Positions 12,760-23,155 of a DNA stretch of 64,000 bases are shown here, piece after piece. The stretch is from Cladorrhinum sp. PSN259. Its lineage: Eukaryota; Ascomycota; Sordariomycetes; Sordariales; Podosporaceae. A program made the position numbers and the translations under genes. Below the pieces are notes generated by a model. It ran no database searches, was not told where the DNA came from, and was given only the letters and a program-made list of their open reading frames with translations. The DNA lies in NCBI GenBank assembly GCA_033725935.1, contig MU867063.1, forward strand, positions 248,001 to 312,000, read 5' to 3'. Within the stretch, counting starts at the first letter, position 1, and each line of letters opens with the position of its first letter.

Positions 12760-15585
12760 ACCGGAGATGTGGAATTCAAGGACCGGAAGGCCAATTTTCT
12801 TGACCGACTTTGTTTTTACAATGCCGACGGTTTGCTTGACGTATCTGCCGACGTATGTTGGTGTGTCTCGACTTGTATGGTCCACCAGTAAGATGTCTCG
12901 AGTACGACTGGACCCGACGGTTTTGTCAGATGTTGAAATTGGCCGCCCTGCCAGGCGTCGGAGAGTCTGTCAATTTACGGTTATGACCGACGTTCGAGGA
13001 GACTTTAGATTATCGGATTCCACGCAGGACACCCTGGTCAAGGTTTCCGCGGCGGGAAGAATGTTCGATGGCCCTTCACGGCAACCCCAGCCACCGTCCG
13101 GAGAACCAAGGAAGAGGGTCTGTACCGTGGAATTGGGATATTATCCCATATCTTTCCATGATTCCCGGATAGCCGCCGAGTGTTGTATTTGGAATCCGCT
13201 TCTTCAGACATTCAGCTAGAAGGCGTCGGTTGGCTGTAATTCTTTGAATGTGGATGCGGGATGGCGGCGGCGGACCGGATGAGGACCGTTTTGGGGGCCG
13301 GATTTACAAGTTGAGAGAAGTAACTCTGCGAATCAAGGCCGTAAGATGGGTCATTAACGGTTTGATCTGGCGGAGATGGATATCTGCAGGGTGAAATTAC
13401 AACCTGTTGGGAACCACGGGGAGATGTCAATTCGGCACTGTGTCAAATGCAAGGTGCAAGTGCCATCACCCTCAAGAAAACCTGCGTCCAAGTGGAAACT
13501 ACGATGGAACCGTGACGACCGGGGTCGATTCGGTCCCTGGAGAGGATAGGAAGAAGCGGGAAGGACCATCCAGGGCACTGGGCTCGAGACTGGAAAGAGC
13601 TGACCGGCAAAAGTGACCAATGAGGACGGGCTCAAGGTCTCACCTCTCTCCTTCCTGATCATTGCAGCCGGGCAAAGGCCCCCACTTGGCCGTCATTCTT
13701 TTTATGCGGTGCTCAACTTATCAAGTCGATCTGTTCAAGTTGCCTTTTTGATTGCCCTGCATATGGGTCCCACCGCTGATGCCATCCATCCATCCACTGG
13801 CACAGTCACACGGAAACCTTAGGCTTTGAGAGACTCGCACACGCTGGATACTCGCAGACGGGAAGGATGTGGGAACTCGGCAACATCTTGGATGTCAGAT
13901 GCGCCCGACCGCGAGACTTGATGCGAACCATCGGCCAGCAACAGATACACGAGGTTATGATAAACGGAATATACCGCCCAGGCGCGATCTAGTACCGGCA
14001 AACAAGGGCCTTGTGGGCCTCCCCCAGAGGTCGAGTCTGCCTGGGGAATCCGCAACGGGATTGTGGAGGCCTAAGCGGACGCCTTATCGACACTAGTGCC
14101 CCGACGCAAGCAATGGCGAGACTTGCAACCCCCTGGCATGTCTCTCTCTATCCACCACACCTTTTGTTTGCTTTTTTTCAAGTTGGCAGTTTTGCGGGGT
14201 GACGAACTACGTTAGCACCGACAGCATCCAAGACCAACGGCCATATCTCCAAGCATCTTATTTTGCTCTCATCACCACAAGCGAATGGAGTTATTAATCG
14301 AGCAGATGCGGTGAAGAGGTGCTGGTGTTACATTGTTGCCGTATTCCGTATTGGGCCGCTTTGTCTGGGTCAGCCAGAAGAAGAGCCGCAACTTGAATCT
14401 CTGGGAATTTTTGGGTAGGATCACCCAGGGCAGCCGAGAAGATGCCAAGTGATCACCCAGCGGATTGGTGCGCGAACCAACCATCCATCCATCACCACCA
14501 AACGGAACGAGGGGCAGACAGATTACGCAACGGAGGACATTTAGATCAGGTACATTCAAGTTCCCATCTCCATACTTCCAAGTCCGCTGCAGATGCGATG
14601 CTTTTGTCGTGGCCACGTCGGTGTCACTATCCATACAGTACCACTACCTACATGACGCTCATCAAAGCTTCTTTTCCTCGACCGACGGACGACAAACTGA
14701 ACATAGACAACAACCCCCTTGTTTTGGGAGTAACCCTGGGGCGCAGTTGATCGACCCACTACACACGGCACCACGGCACCGTACACCTCTCAACCTCTCC
14801 CAAGCGCTGAAAATTAAACAGCGGGACCTCTTCAGGGGCCGGGGGGTCAACGATCCACTCAACTGCTGGTCCTTGCTCAGCCCATTCGCTTGGCTCTCTC
14901 TTGGCATACAGCTTTGCGGCTCTGCGAACGGTACCAATGTACCTTTCCCCCGAGAGTTGCGAGGGTGAGAAATCTGGGAGAGCTCGTGCTGGGCGTCGAC
15001 CCCGTCTTCCCACCCCTCCTCCTTTCTCACCATCAAGGATCCTAGCGAACGACGGGTCCTGGGCCACCACAACAACAAAGTGGGGCAGACCATCATGGTC
15101 CACCAGCAGCCAGCTCTTCGGGATAAGAAGAAAAAGTAATTACAGGACTAGTTACAAACTGGGAAAATCGGTAGGTACAATCTCTTCATGTGGCTCGTGC
15201 CTGGCTCTGGTGTCTTGGTGCACTGTGTGTCTCGTGGGACTTATTTGGCTCATATGTTTCCCACCTCCCCTTCTCCTCCTCCTCCGTAGCCACGCCTACT
15301 CTACCATGTGGCACACATCAAGGCCGAGTTCCAACTTGATCAACCTTATTCTACTTATACCTGGACACCGCCCACCCGCCGCAGCCTCCACATCCTCGTT
15401 GTGACTGTCAGAGATCACAGCTCATACACATACATTGACTTACATCTCTTCGTTCTATGTAATCATCTTCAGGCACGCAGCTAATTCAGCTCTTTCCTGT
15501 TTGTATTAATCATATTACGTTGTTTTTGTCTGTCTCCTACCTTGGTTATTTTTGTATCAACAAACAAATTCTTCCTTCTCCCACC

Positions 15586-17292
15586 ATGGCCGGCCCGTTT
15601 TACCCTGCTGGTCCCTTCTACCGGGACATGCCAATGCTTCCGTTCACTTCACGGATGGAAGATGGCCTCTCGGAAACATACATGATCGATCCTAATCTTG
15701 AGGCTGCAACCCATTCGTACACCGAGCCGTGGAATCCCTATGTCAACAATAATCCTCTGCTCAACGCCATGCAGTCGCGCTCGACGGGCGCTGTTACACC
15801 TGTACAGTTCCATCGGCACCAGAGTCCAATGTCTACCCAGAGTCCTCCCGCAGATACCGAATCGTCCTACGACCATCCAACAACTCCACCGGATACCACC
15901 ATGTACTCTCCGTACCTGCAATCCATTGCCTTGGACACTTTCCCCATGAACCTTGGAGGACACGAGTTCAGACACATGGGACAAGGCATGACAATGGGCG
16001 GGTTTGTCAACCTCGGCGATGTGAATCCTCCCCAACACCACGAGTGTTCAGACAGTGACCACGGTCTCGGTGATTTCAAACTTCCTCCGAGACAATACAG
16101 CTTCGACAGCTATCCTGCCAGCCACTGTGACTTCGAGTTGACCCCTGCGGCCAACAACCACAACACAACACATCGGCTCGCAACACCGGACGACATTCCC
16201 GTGGAACAAGAGATTGAAGCTGCATCGGCGAGCCAGTACCCTCTTCCACCTAGGAGATCTGAGTCCATTTCCTCTGAAGAGGACAACATCTCGGTTGCCC
16301 CTTCAACCAGACGAGGCCGTGATTCTTCCGAAGACGATGAGGAATACCAATCCAAACGGGTCCGGTCCAATAATGGCACCCGAGCAAACGCCCGACGAAA
16401 CACGCGTACAACAACCACTTCTGCCCCTCAGTTTTCTGTCAACATTCCGACTTTGGCTCCTTCGACCACCCAGCAACGGAGACGCCTCACAGCCACCAAG
16501 CCATCGCCTACCTCCATCCCTCGCTCCCTCCAACCTTCCTTCAGTTGCACCCAGCAATCCTGTCAATCCAAAACCCCCTTTGCTTCTCAATCGGACCTGG
16601 ACGCCCACATCAAGAAACAACACACGCGTCCCTTTATTTGCGTTTTCCACTTTGCCGGTTGCACTTCTACTTTCGCCTCAAAGAATGAATGGAAGCGACA
16701 CGTTACTACCCAGCATCTACTTCTCACCTACTGGCTATGCACCGAAGGTTCATGCTCGAGTTCCAAGACGTCGGCCATCTTCAACCGCAAGGACCTTTTC
16801 ACTCAGCATCTGAAGAGGATGCACTGCCCGCCCCACCTCAAGAAAATGGTGATGGGCAAAGGCTCTCAGGAAAACAAGGAATGGGAGGAAGGTCTCAGAG
16901 TGATGCAGCAGCGCGGTGTTAGGGAACGCTGTAAGTTGCCCGAGGCAATGAAGTGTCCTGTCGCCGGGTGTGAAGCGGACACGTTCGAAGGAAGGGACGC
17001 TTGGGATATGAGGATGGAACATGTCGCCAAGCATTTGGAGAAAGAAAAGGGGGTCGAGTTCGGAGGTGCCAATGATGAGACGTTGACCAGGTGGGCTGGG
17101 AGCGAGAGCGTGGGGATTATTGTGACAAGTGGTGTTAATGGTGGGTGGGAGCTGAAGAAACCCCTTGAGAAGCAGGGGAATGCATCAGGAAGGGGTGTGA
17201 CTGTTGTTGTTAGAGCACCGAAGGAGGAGGGAAGTAGTACTAGCCAAGAAGAAGGAGATGAGGAGGAGGATGCCGAGGGTGAGGAGGATTGA
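15586..17292 (+). CDS. C2H2 zinc-finger transcription factor
   Basis: Single-exon gene of 568 residues. I chose the ATG in CACCATGGCC at 15586: it is the first in-frame ATG and matches the Kozak pattern. Residues 1-300 are disordered and rich in Pro/Ser/Gln, with an acidic Ser stretch and basic KRVRSN-type sequence near residue 260-275 that could be a nuclear signal. From about residue 320 comes a run of C2H2-type fingers: a first ending in HIKKQH, a second in FICVFHFAGC with HVTTQH, a third in WLCTEGSC with HLKRMH, and a final Cys pair in KCPVAGCEAD with a HVAKHLEKE end. This finger spacing is typical of fungal C2H2 regulators whose targets are mostly unknown. The C-terminus is acidic (EEDAEGEED). 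It is the only confident gene in about 15 kb, which suggests extensive regulation. Target genes cannot be inferred. Confidence 0.88.
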   Translation: MAGPFYPAGPFYRDMPMLPFTSRMEDGLSETYMIDPNLEAATHSYTEPWNPYVNNNPLLNAMQSRSTGAVTPVQFHRHQSPMSTQSPPADTESSYDHPTTPPDTTMYSPYLQSIALDTFPMNLGGHEFRHMGQGMTMGGFVNLGDVNPPQHHECSDSDHGLGDFKLPPRQYSFDSYPASHCDFELTPAANNHNTTHRLATPDDIPVEQEIEAASASQYPLPPRRSESISSEEDNISVAPSTRRGRDSSEDDEEYQSKRVRSNNGTRANARRNTRTTTTSAPQFSVNIPTLAPSTTQQRRRLTATKPSPTSIPRSLQPSFSCTQQSCQSKTPFASQSDLDAHIKKQHTRPFICVFHFAGCTSTFASKNEWKRHVTTQHLLLTYWLCTEGSCSSSKTSAIFNRKDLFTQHLKRMHCPPHLKKMVMGKGSQENKEWEEGLRVMQQRGVRERCKLPEAMKCPVAGCEADTFEGRDAWDMRMEHVAKHLEKEKGVEFGGANDETLTRWAGSESVGIIVTSGVNGGWELKKPLEKQGNASGRGVTVVVRAPKEEGSSTSQEEGDEEEDAEGEED

Positions 17293-17630
17293 AGAAACAA
17301 CCTCGTTATTATGACATTGGGTAAATGGATTTTTTTTTTTTTGGATTGAAAATTGGGTATGGAATTACATCATGGGTTGATGGGAATGGGGGTTAAAGGG
17401 ATTGGGTTAATGATGGGCTTTCATTTTATGACTTGATATCCTTTTCTCTTTTTTTTTCTTCTTGTTTTGTTTGCTTATTAGTTTACCTCTTTCTTTTTTT
17501 TTTTCTTTTTTTTTTTTCTTTTTTTTTTTACGGCCGGATATCACGACATAGCGAAGGATTTTTCTTTAAACTTTACTTTTGGGAACATTATAACGGTTGG
17601 AATTTATTTGGATTATTAGCTAGGAATACC

Positions 17631-17650
17631 CTCTCTCTCTCTCTCTCTCT
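17631..17650. repeat. CT microsatellite
   Basis: Ten CT dinucleotides followed by a T run. Confidence 0.85.
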
Positions 17651-19120
17651 TTTTTTTTTCCTGCATAAAGAAAAAGGGTTTTTTTTTGTTCTCTTTTTTT
17701 TTCATTATTAACAACCACACAAAAAAAAAGTCATTTTTTAATCAATCACCAAAATTTTATTCCCTACTGTGTTGTTTATGTGTGGGTGTTGTAATATGTC
17801 AGATATGCAAATGCAAATGCAGTGGAGTGCCAGTGGTGTCCGTCCTGCAGTCAGAATTCCCTTTGTGCTGAGTAACGAATCATTTACTGTACATATCCAA
17901 CAGCAAAAAGGTTCTGGCTTTTTACTGGGTTGGATTGGGTTGGGTAGGTAGGCAGACAAGGCAACCTTTTTCTCTGCTCACTTGTTGTCGAACCCTGTTC
18001 TTGGATGCCTCTTTTTTTCTTCCTTTTTTTTTTTTTTTTTTTTTTCTCCCTGTCAGCAACGAATCTGAATTGCCAAATGTCAAACTCACTTCAATCACTC
18101 CACTGCCTCTTTCTTATCTCTTACAAATCTCCTGATACTGATGTTTGTCTGGTTGTTCGAGCTACCGAACTATAAGAAAACTAATTAGTGATTTGTTGAA
18201 AAAACATGATGATAGTTATATTAGAAGAAGGGGGGAAAAAAGCAAACAAAGATAAAAAAAGGAGTCACAAAAAAAAAAAAAAAGCTATGTAGATACGGAT
18301 ATAACTTAGACTATCTAATACGTTTTGAAAAGATTTTTTTGTTTTTGTTTTTGGATGCCTCGTTTTCCTTCTTCTTAGTGTGTCGGTTTCTTTTCTGTTT
18401 GAACCTGTGTGCGTACATAGCAATAGTCTAGGCGGTACGGACGGTACCTGGATACATAAATTATTTTCTTCTCATTGCCGGTTTCTTCCTTTTTGTTTCT
18501 TCTTTCTTCTCTTTTTTTTTTACCCCTTTTCTTTGTTCAAGTAGTTTTACGAATCCCGAGTCTTTTTTCTTTCTGTTGTCCCGGATATAATACCACAAAT
18601 CATAACCAACAGTTATTACTAATAAAAAAGAAAGAAAGAAGAAAAAAACTCTGCTCCTATTTTTGAGTGTTTGTGATACCAGGTTTTTAATAAAATAAAA
18701 AAAAGGGTTCATCAAGGATTGTGTGGATCGTCGTCAAGTTTTGTGGCTAGCTGAGGTTGTCTATGTTTCTACGGCTTGTATGTATCCGGTCGAGGTAGTA
18801 GGTACATCGCTTGTCTCAGGTGAAGTGGTAGCAGTATGGCGGTGGGTAAGTTGGTGGTGGTGGTGGTATTGTGGTGCAGGTGTTGGGTAGGGACGGGAAT
18901 GTCGTGCACGGGAACAAGAGTACAACACGCCCGCCGCCTTGCGCTGAAGAAAAACCATGTACACCAAAGGTTTGTGTGTGTGCCTTGCCGGTACATGATG
19001 GACCTTTTCTTTTTTGCTTTTTCTTTTTTGTGTAATGCGTACCTGTCACTAGCGTTTGTGGATGTGTGTGTGTGTGCGTGCGTGTCTGGTCCCCTAAAAC
19101 CCCCCAGCCACTGACGGATA

Positions 19121-19145
19121 TGTGTGTGTGTGTGTGTGTGTGTGT
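19121..19145. repeat. TG microsatellite
   Basis: About twelve TG dinucleotides in a row. Confidence 0.85.
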
Positions 19146-22100
19146 ATCTTTTTCTTTTTTGGAGACCGGGAGAGGGAGTCTGCTTCACCTATGTGTCGAG
19201 ACATGCTCAACAATGAGATCATTTCACTTAAAGTCGGTGTAGAGTTCGGTTTAACAGACACGCGCGCGCGCAAAAGCCAAAGAGACAAGAGACGAATGAG
19301 TTACCGAACCTGGAATATTTGGGAATTTCTCCACTCTGCTGTCGGCAAAAGAATAGATAGGGAAGGAAGGAGGGTAACATTCTTGATTTAATCGTCATTC
19401 GGGATTTCATGAAGAGAAAATGCTCGGTAGACACACACGCAGCTGCGGTACGGTAGATGGCACGATGGCGCCCTACGTGCCTACCTCCGGTGGACCTCCG
19501 CTTTGCATATTCAACTGCAGAAGGAAAAAAGGCGTCTGCTGCTGCGCCTGCATGCAAGATACGTGCTTGTTGATAATGGGGTTGAAAGCTTTTTGTTCCT
19601 TCGAGGATTAAAGGCACCAGCCAAGGCGGATTTTGGTTTTTTTTTGTGACGATCTGGACCTACAACAACAGACAATGATGAACGGGTACTACATAATACA
19701 AAATGGAACGTTAAGGTTGCTATTTATCTGATAGCGAAGTTTGTGACACTCGATCGTGAGTAATAAAGACCTTTTTGTAAATTAAATAGAGAGGCACTGC
19801 TTTTTTTACTTTGTTTTAGAGTTTTTTATCCGTATGCAGTGTCTTCATCCGTTCATGCTGTGATAGTTTCGTTTCAGGCCGACTCAGATCGACAGAACAG
19901 ACAGAAACAACAAAAAGTACCTGCTCCGTGCATGACACTAAAAATGTGGCTGTGGAATGTGGAGAGCTGACGATGAATGATTGACAGCGGGCGGCGGGAG
20001 GGGACTCCATCCAGTGGATGGATAAGAAGAAAGCAAGATGCGGGGGTGGAAGAAGCGAGAATTGCGGGAAGGGTTAGTCTAGCGGCGGCAATGTATGACA
20101 AGAAAAGGAAATGCGGCGAGCAAAACGGTTAGGAATACAAAAGAATACTATGGGGACCCCACTTACACTGCGACCCTTTGGTTAACAAATCTCCAGGAAC
20201 AGAAAAAGGAAGTCTCGGCATTGGACGGATGGATTTGAAGAACCATTCACACGTTGAAATTCCATATTTGTTGGTGTTTATTTTCTTTTTTCGCTTGTCT
20301 TGGTGTTTCCGTTGGGGAAAAAAAGGTGACGAGATTTGATCACTTGGACACTCTCCGTGTTGGGATCATGATCCTTGGCGCAGAGTTCCTCAACTGAAGG
20401 AAGGAAGGGGGAAGGGAAGGGTAGACGTTACTGACACACCTGCCACAAAATCTAAAGCCGACTGAAGACGGTTATTTCCTCGCATATCCCCGTTGCTTAT
20501 ACAGGTTGTCAATTTTGGGTTGCAACAGAACCGGGACTCCGGAAGGTGAGCACCTTCGTTTTTTTCTTGCTTTGTGGGTTTTTCGTCCAGCCGGTGGGTT
20601 CACGACGGCCTCACTTTACGGCGTGAAGCGGCACAGAACAGCCACGGGTAACACAAAAAGTTCTGAGGAGAGGAGATCGATGCCATTTTGAGGCATATTT
20701 TTCGTTACATCATGTCATATTCTCTGTACTATAACCATCTATCATCACATTTATTCTGCTTCAACAAACTAGCAAAGTGGCTGGAAAATGATATATGAAT
20801 ATTTGCATATCATAAATTCAGCTGAATGATGATCAACACGATACTATCCCGGCGTTCTCGGCCATCGTCAGATCAGGTGTCGTTGATGAACCAATCCTTT
20901 CTTTATAAAACGCCTCTTCCGGCGGTCCAGAACGATCCAACCATCCATTTTGGAAATTCAGCTCTCACAGATTATTGTTTTCTCGCTTCTCATCCTGTAA
21001 CATCTCATGACCCCAGACAAGCGAGACTGACTGACTGGGTATGGCCCGTCTCTCCCATGTTTGGAAAAGAAAACAGGAACTTTTGTGTGTTTGAGATTTA
21101 AAAAAAGAGAGAGCAAAGCATTGATCGACATAGTAGTGATGTGTTATTCTTCAGGGGTCGGTGTTGTGTGGTTCAATCATTTTGAATTTCTTTTCAGCCC
21201 CAAATCCGAAAAGAACCCAGATGAAGAGAATTACGGAGGACCGTCGGCTCGCTCCATTGTTGTATGAAAAAGAAAAAAGGTCATCTCCGAATGGTAGGCA
21301 CACGCGCACACACACACACCACTGCAACCCTTTCTTGTTGCAGGAGCGTCGTATTGGGGGTTAGCTCTGTGTAACCTTTCTTGTCTCCAGCTTCATTCGT
21401 AAGTTGTACCTACAGAGCAGAAGAGTGTTGGAAATCTGGATTCAAGTAGAAAGCCAAGTTTTCTATGCAGAGCAGGCAAACAAGCAACGTTGCTCTGTAT
21501 GTACAAATTCCAATTCCATGTGTGGATCTTAAACCTTGCATGATGACTGCGGCGGGATATTAACAACACAGTTTTATACTGTGTAAGCAAAAATCCTTTT
21601 TGACAGGGAACTTTCACACATGGGAGGCGTGTTCGATATTTTAACGTTCTTACTACAGATCTTACCAACGGGGGTGGGAAATCTTTTTTAAAATGTCGGT
21701 GGCGAGTGTGCGGCCCAAGTGCCTTTTGGAATCAAAAAATCTGACTGGGCACTTTGCTTATGTGTTTCCCTTCATGTATGTCAGCGCGGCCGCAGATTTT
21801 GAAGATTCGGGGTGGAGGATTCATGGAAGTATCGTGCAAACAATTTACCATATCCAAGGTATATCACCATGAAGAACAATGTTTTAAAAAAAAATGTCTG
21901 TTCAAAGGCAAGAAAAGAATCAGAATCACGCGGACTTTAATAAGAATCCAAGTCTCTCAAATTTGAATAAGGCTCTTGAGACAAGGAACAAGACAAAAGG
22001 CGACTGAAGCGATGGCCCATTGGTATCTCAACACAGTAATTTGGCGGCAATAAAATCTTCACTCTCTTTTTATTCTCATAGAAATAAGAAGTGGAAGAGA

Positions 22101-22163
22101 AGAGGTTAGCCACATTATATTCAACCTGGTTTGTTCGAGTGGTAGTATGTGTTTGGAATGTTC

Positions 22164-22194
22164 TGAGCCCCTGCCAAGACTTTTCAGGGGCTCA
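22164..22194. repeat. Perfect 10-bp inverted repeat (hairpin)
   Basis: The arms TGAGCCCCTG and CAGGGGCTCA pair perfectly around an 11-nt loop (22174-22184). A third partial copy, GCTCAGGGGC, follows about 20 bases downstream. In RNA it would form a stable GC-rich stem-loop. No neighbouring gene explains it. Confidence 0.7.
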
Positions 22195-23070
22195 TTTGTT
22201 TATCGAGTCGGTGCTCAGGGGCAACATCATCTAAACCAACAAAGAGACAAACAAACACAGCAAAAAGCGTATCAGCTGCGTAGAAATAGTATTATCGGGC
22301 TCTATGGAGTGCTTGTGATCTCGTTAGATGACACAACCGGCGTGCAATTGGTGGTTTGCTGAGTAGGAGAGCTCCTGGGCTTCATTCATGTGCGTTCAGG
22401 GAGAGGGTTTCTGAGTGCTTTTGCGCCCTCAACGAACGACTTCCCAATTTTATGGGTATTTGGGAACCTAGTAGTTTTGCCAGTGTCTGGTTAGAACGGT
22501 ATATTCCTCGCATCATGTCCGAGAACGCCGGGCCAGGCCTGGAGAATGGCGAGTATCGGTTCTTGGTAGGCATTGCGACGGTTTCCTGTGAGGGCGGACC
22601 GAGAAAGCAGCAAGATGGCACATGTGCTTGCGTAAAGCATGCGGATCTGACTGGCTTATCTTTCCTGGATTCTTGGACTCTTCTGTCATTCGCAATTGGT
22701 AAATATGAGAGGCTTGCGGGTCAGCTCTTCTGTCAACTAAAGAGTGCTTCTCAGATCAATGTAATAGCTGCAAGAATTTGAGGAGCTATGTTAGGATTGG
22801 CCCATAGGGTGTTGTGTTGGCTGTCATAGGCCAATTGGCTGATGAGCACACTTCCAGGAGCTTCCGAGTCTCCGCTCCGTGCGGCTTGATGTGGCCGGTG
22901 ATGCGGACTCTGACCGGGGGGCGCGGGTCCGGATCGCGGCTTGCCATCGACGGCCTCAGGACAGTGCCTACGAAGTAGTAAAACTTATTGGGACCTTGGA
23001 AAATTTGAAACTGGTTTTCTTTGGCATCACCAAAGTCGCAGAAGAGCTGGAGTCCAGCTCAACAAGTCTC

Positions 23071-23149
23071 GTGAGTACAACCTGGCCAGACTCGGATCGT
23101 TCTTGCCTGTACTGAATACTGACGACTGCTTTTTGGCCTTGTCTAATAG
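23071..23149 (+). other. Probable 5' leader intron of the disordered-protein gene
   Basis: GTGAGT donor, CTGAC branch site and TAATAG acceptor define a 79-nt intron ending six bases before the ATG at 23156. The sequence upstream of the donor is open in the frame that would splice onto GCG ACA ATG, but it contains no ATG for at least 190 bases. A non-coding first exon is therefore more likely than a coding one. Confidence 0.55.
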
Positions 23150-23155
23150 GCGACA

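Larger units (their letters stand above)
7636..15585. other. Long gene-poor region, 7.9 kb, upstream of the C2H2 gene
   Basis: No gene could be supported. Open frames reach 177-205 codons (8527-9060 minus; 12602-13219 plus) but lack recognisable domains, plausible introns or a clear start context. Simple repeats present are GT runs near 7840-7860 and 8424-8441, the C/T/G/T homopolymer block at 8209-8255, a TTCT run near 11640 and five 13-bp units at 12695-12759. Base composition is close to that of the neighbours, so this is not an AT-rich RIP-degraded block. Long regulatory or non-coding transcript space for the C2H2 gene is the simplest reading. Confidence 0.55.
17293..23155. other. Gene-poor region, 5.9 kb, with upstream leader of the next gene
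   Basis: No supported gene. The left 1.5 kb is AT-rich with many T/A homopolymers (including about 22 T at 18024-18045), a CT repeat at 17631-17650 and a TG repeat at 19121-19145, consistent with 3' flank. A perfect 10-bp inverted repeat lies at 22164-22194. The right end (about 22860-23155) appears to be transcribed leader of the next gene, with a 79-nt intron at 23071-23149. Short open frames around 22360-22780 have no recognisable content. Confidence 0.5.

Noticed and set aside
22356..22781. Plus-strand frame with MSENAGPGLENGEYRFLVGIA-like content
   Set aside because: No ATG at its head, no splice path into the gene at 23156, and no recognised domain.
22879..23070. Possible coding exon upstream of the disordered protein
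   Set aside because: It would splice in frame onto GCG ACA ATG, but the frame has no ATG over the visible exon, so a non-coding leader exon is simpler.
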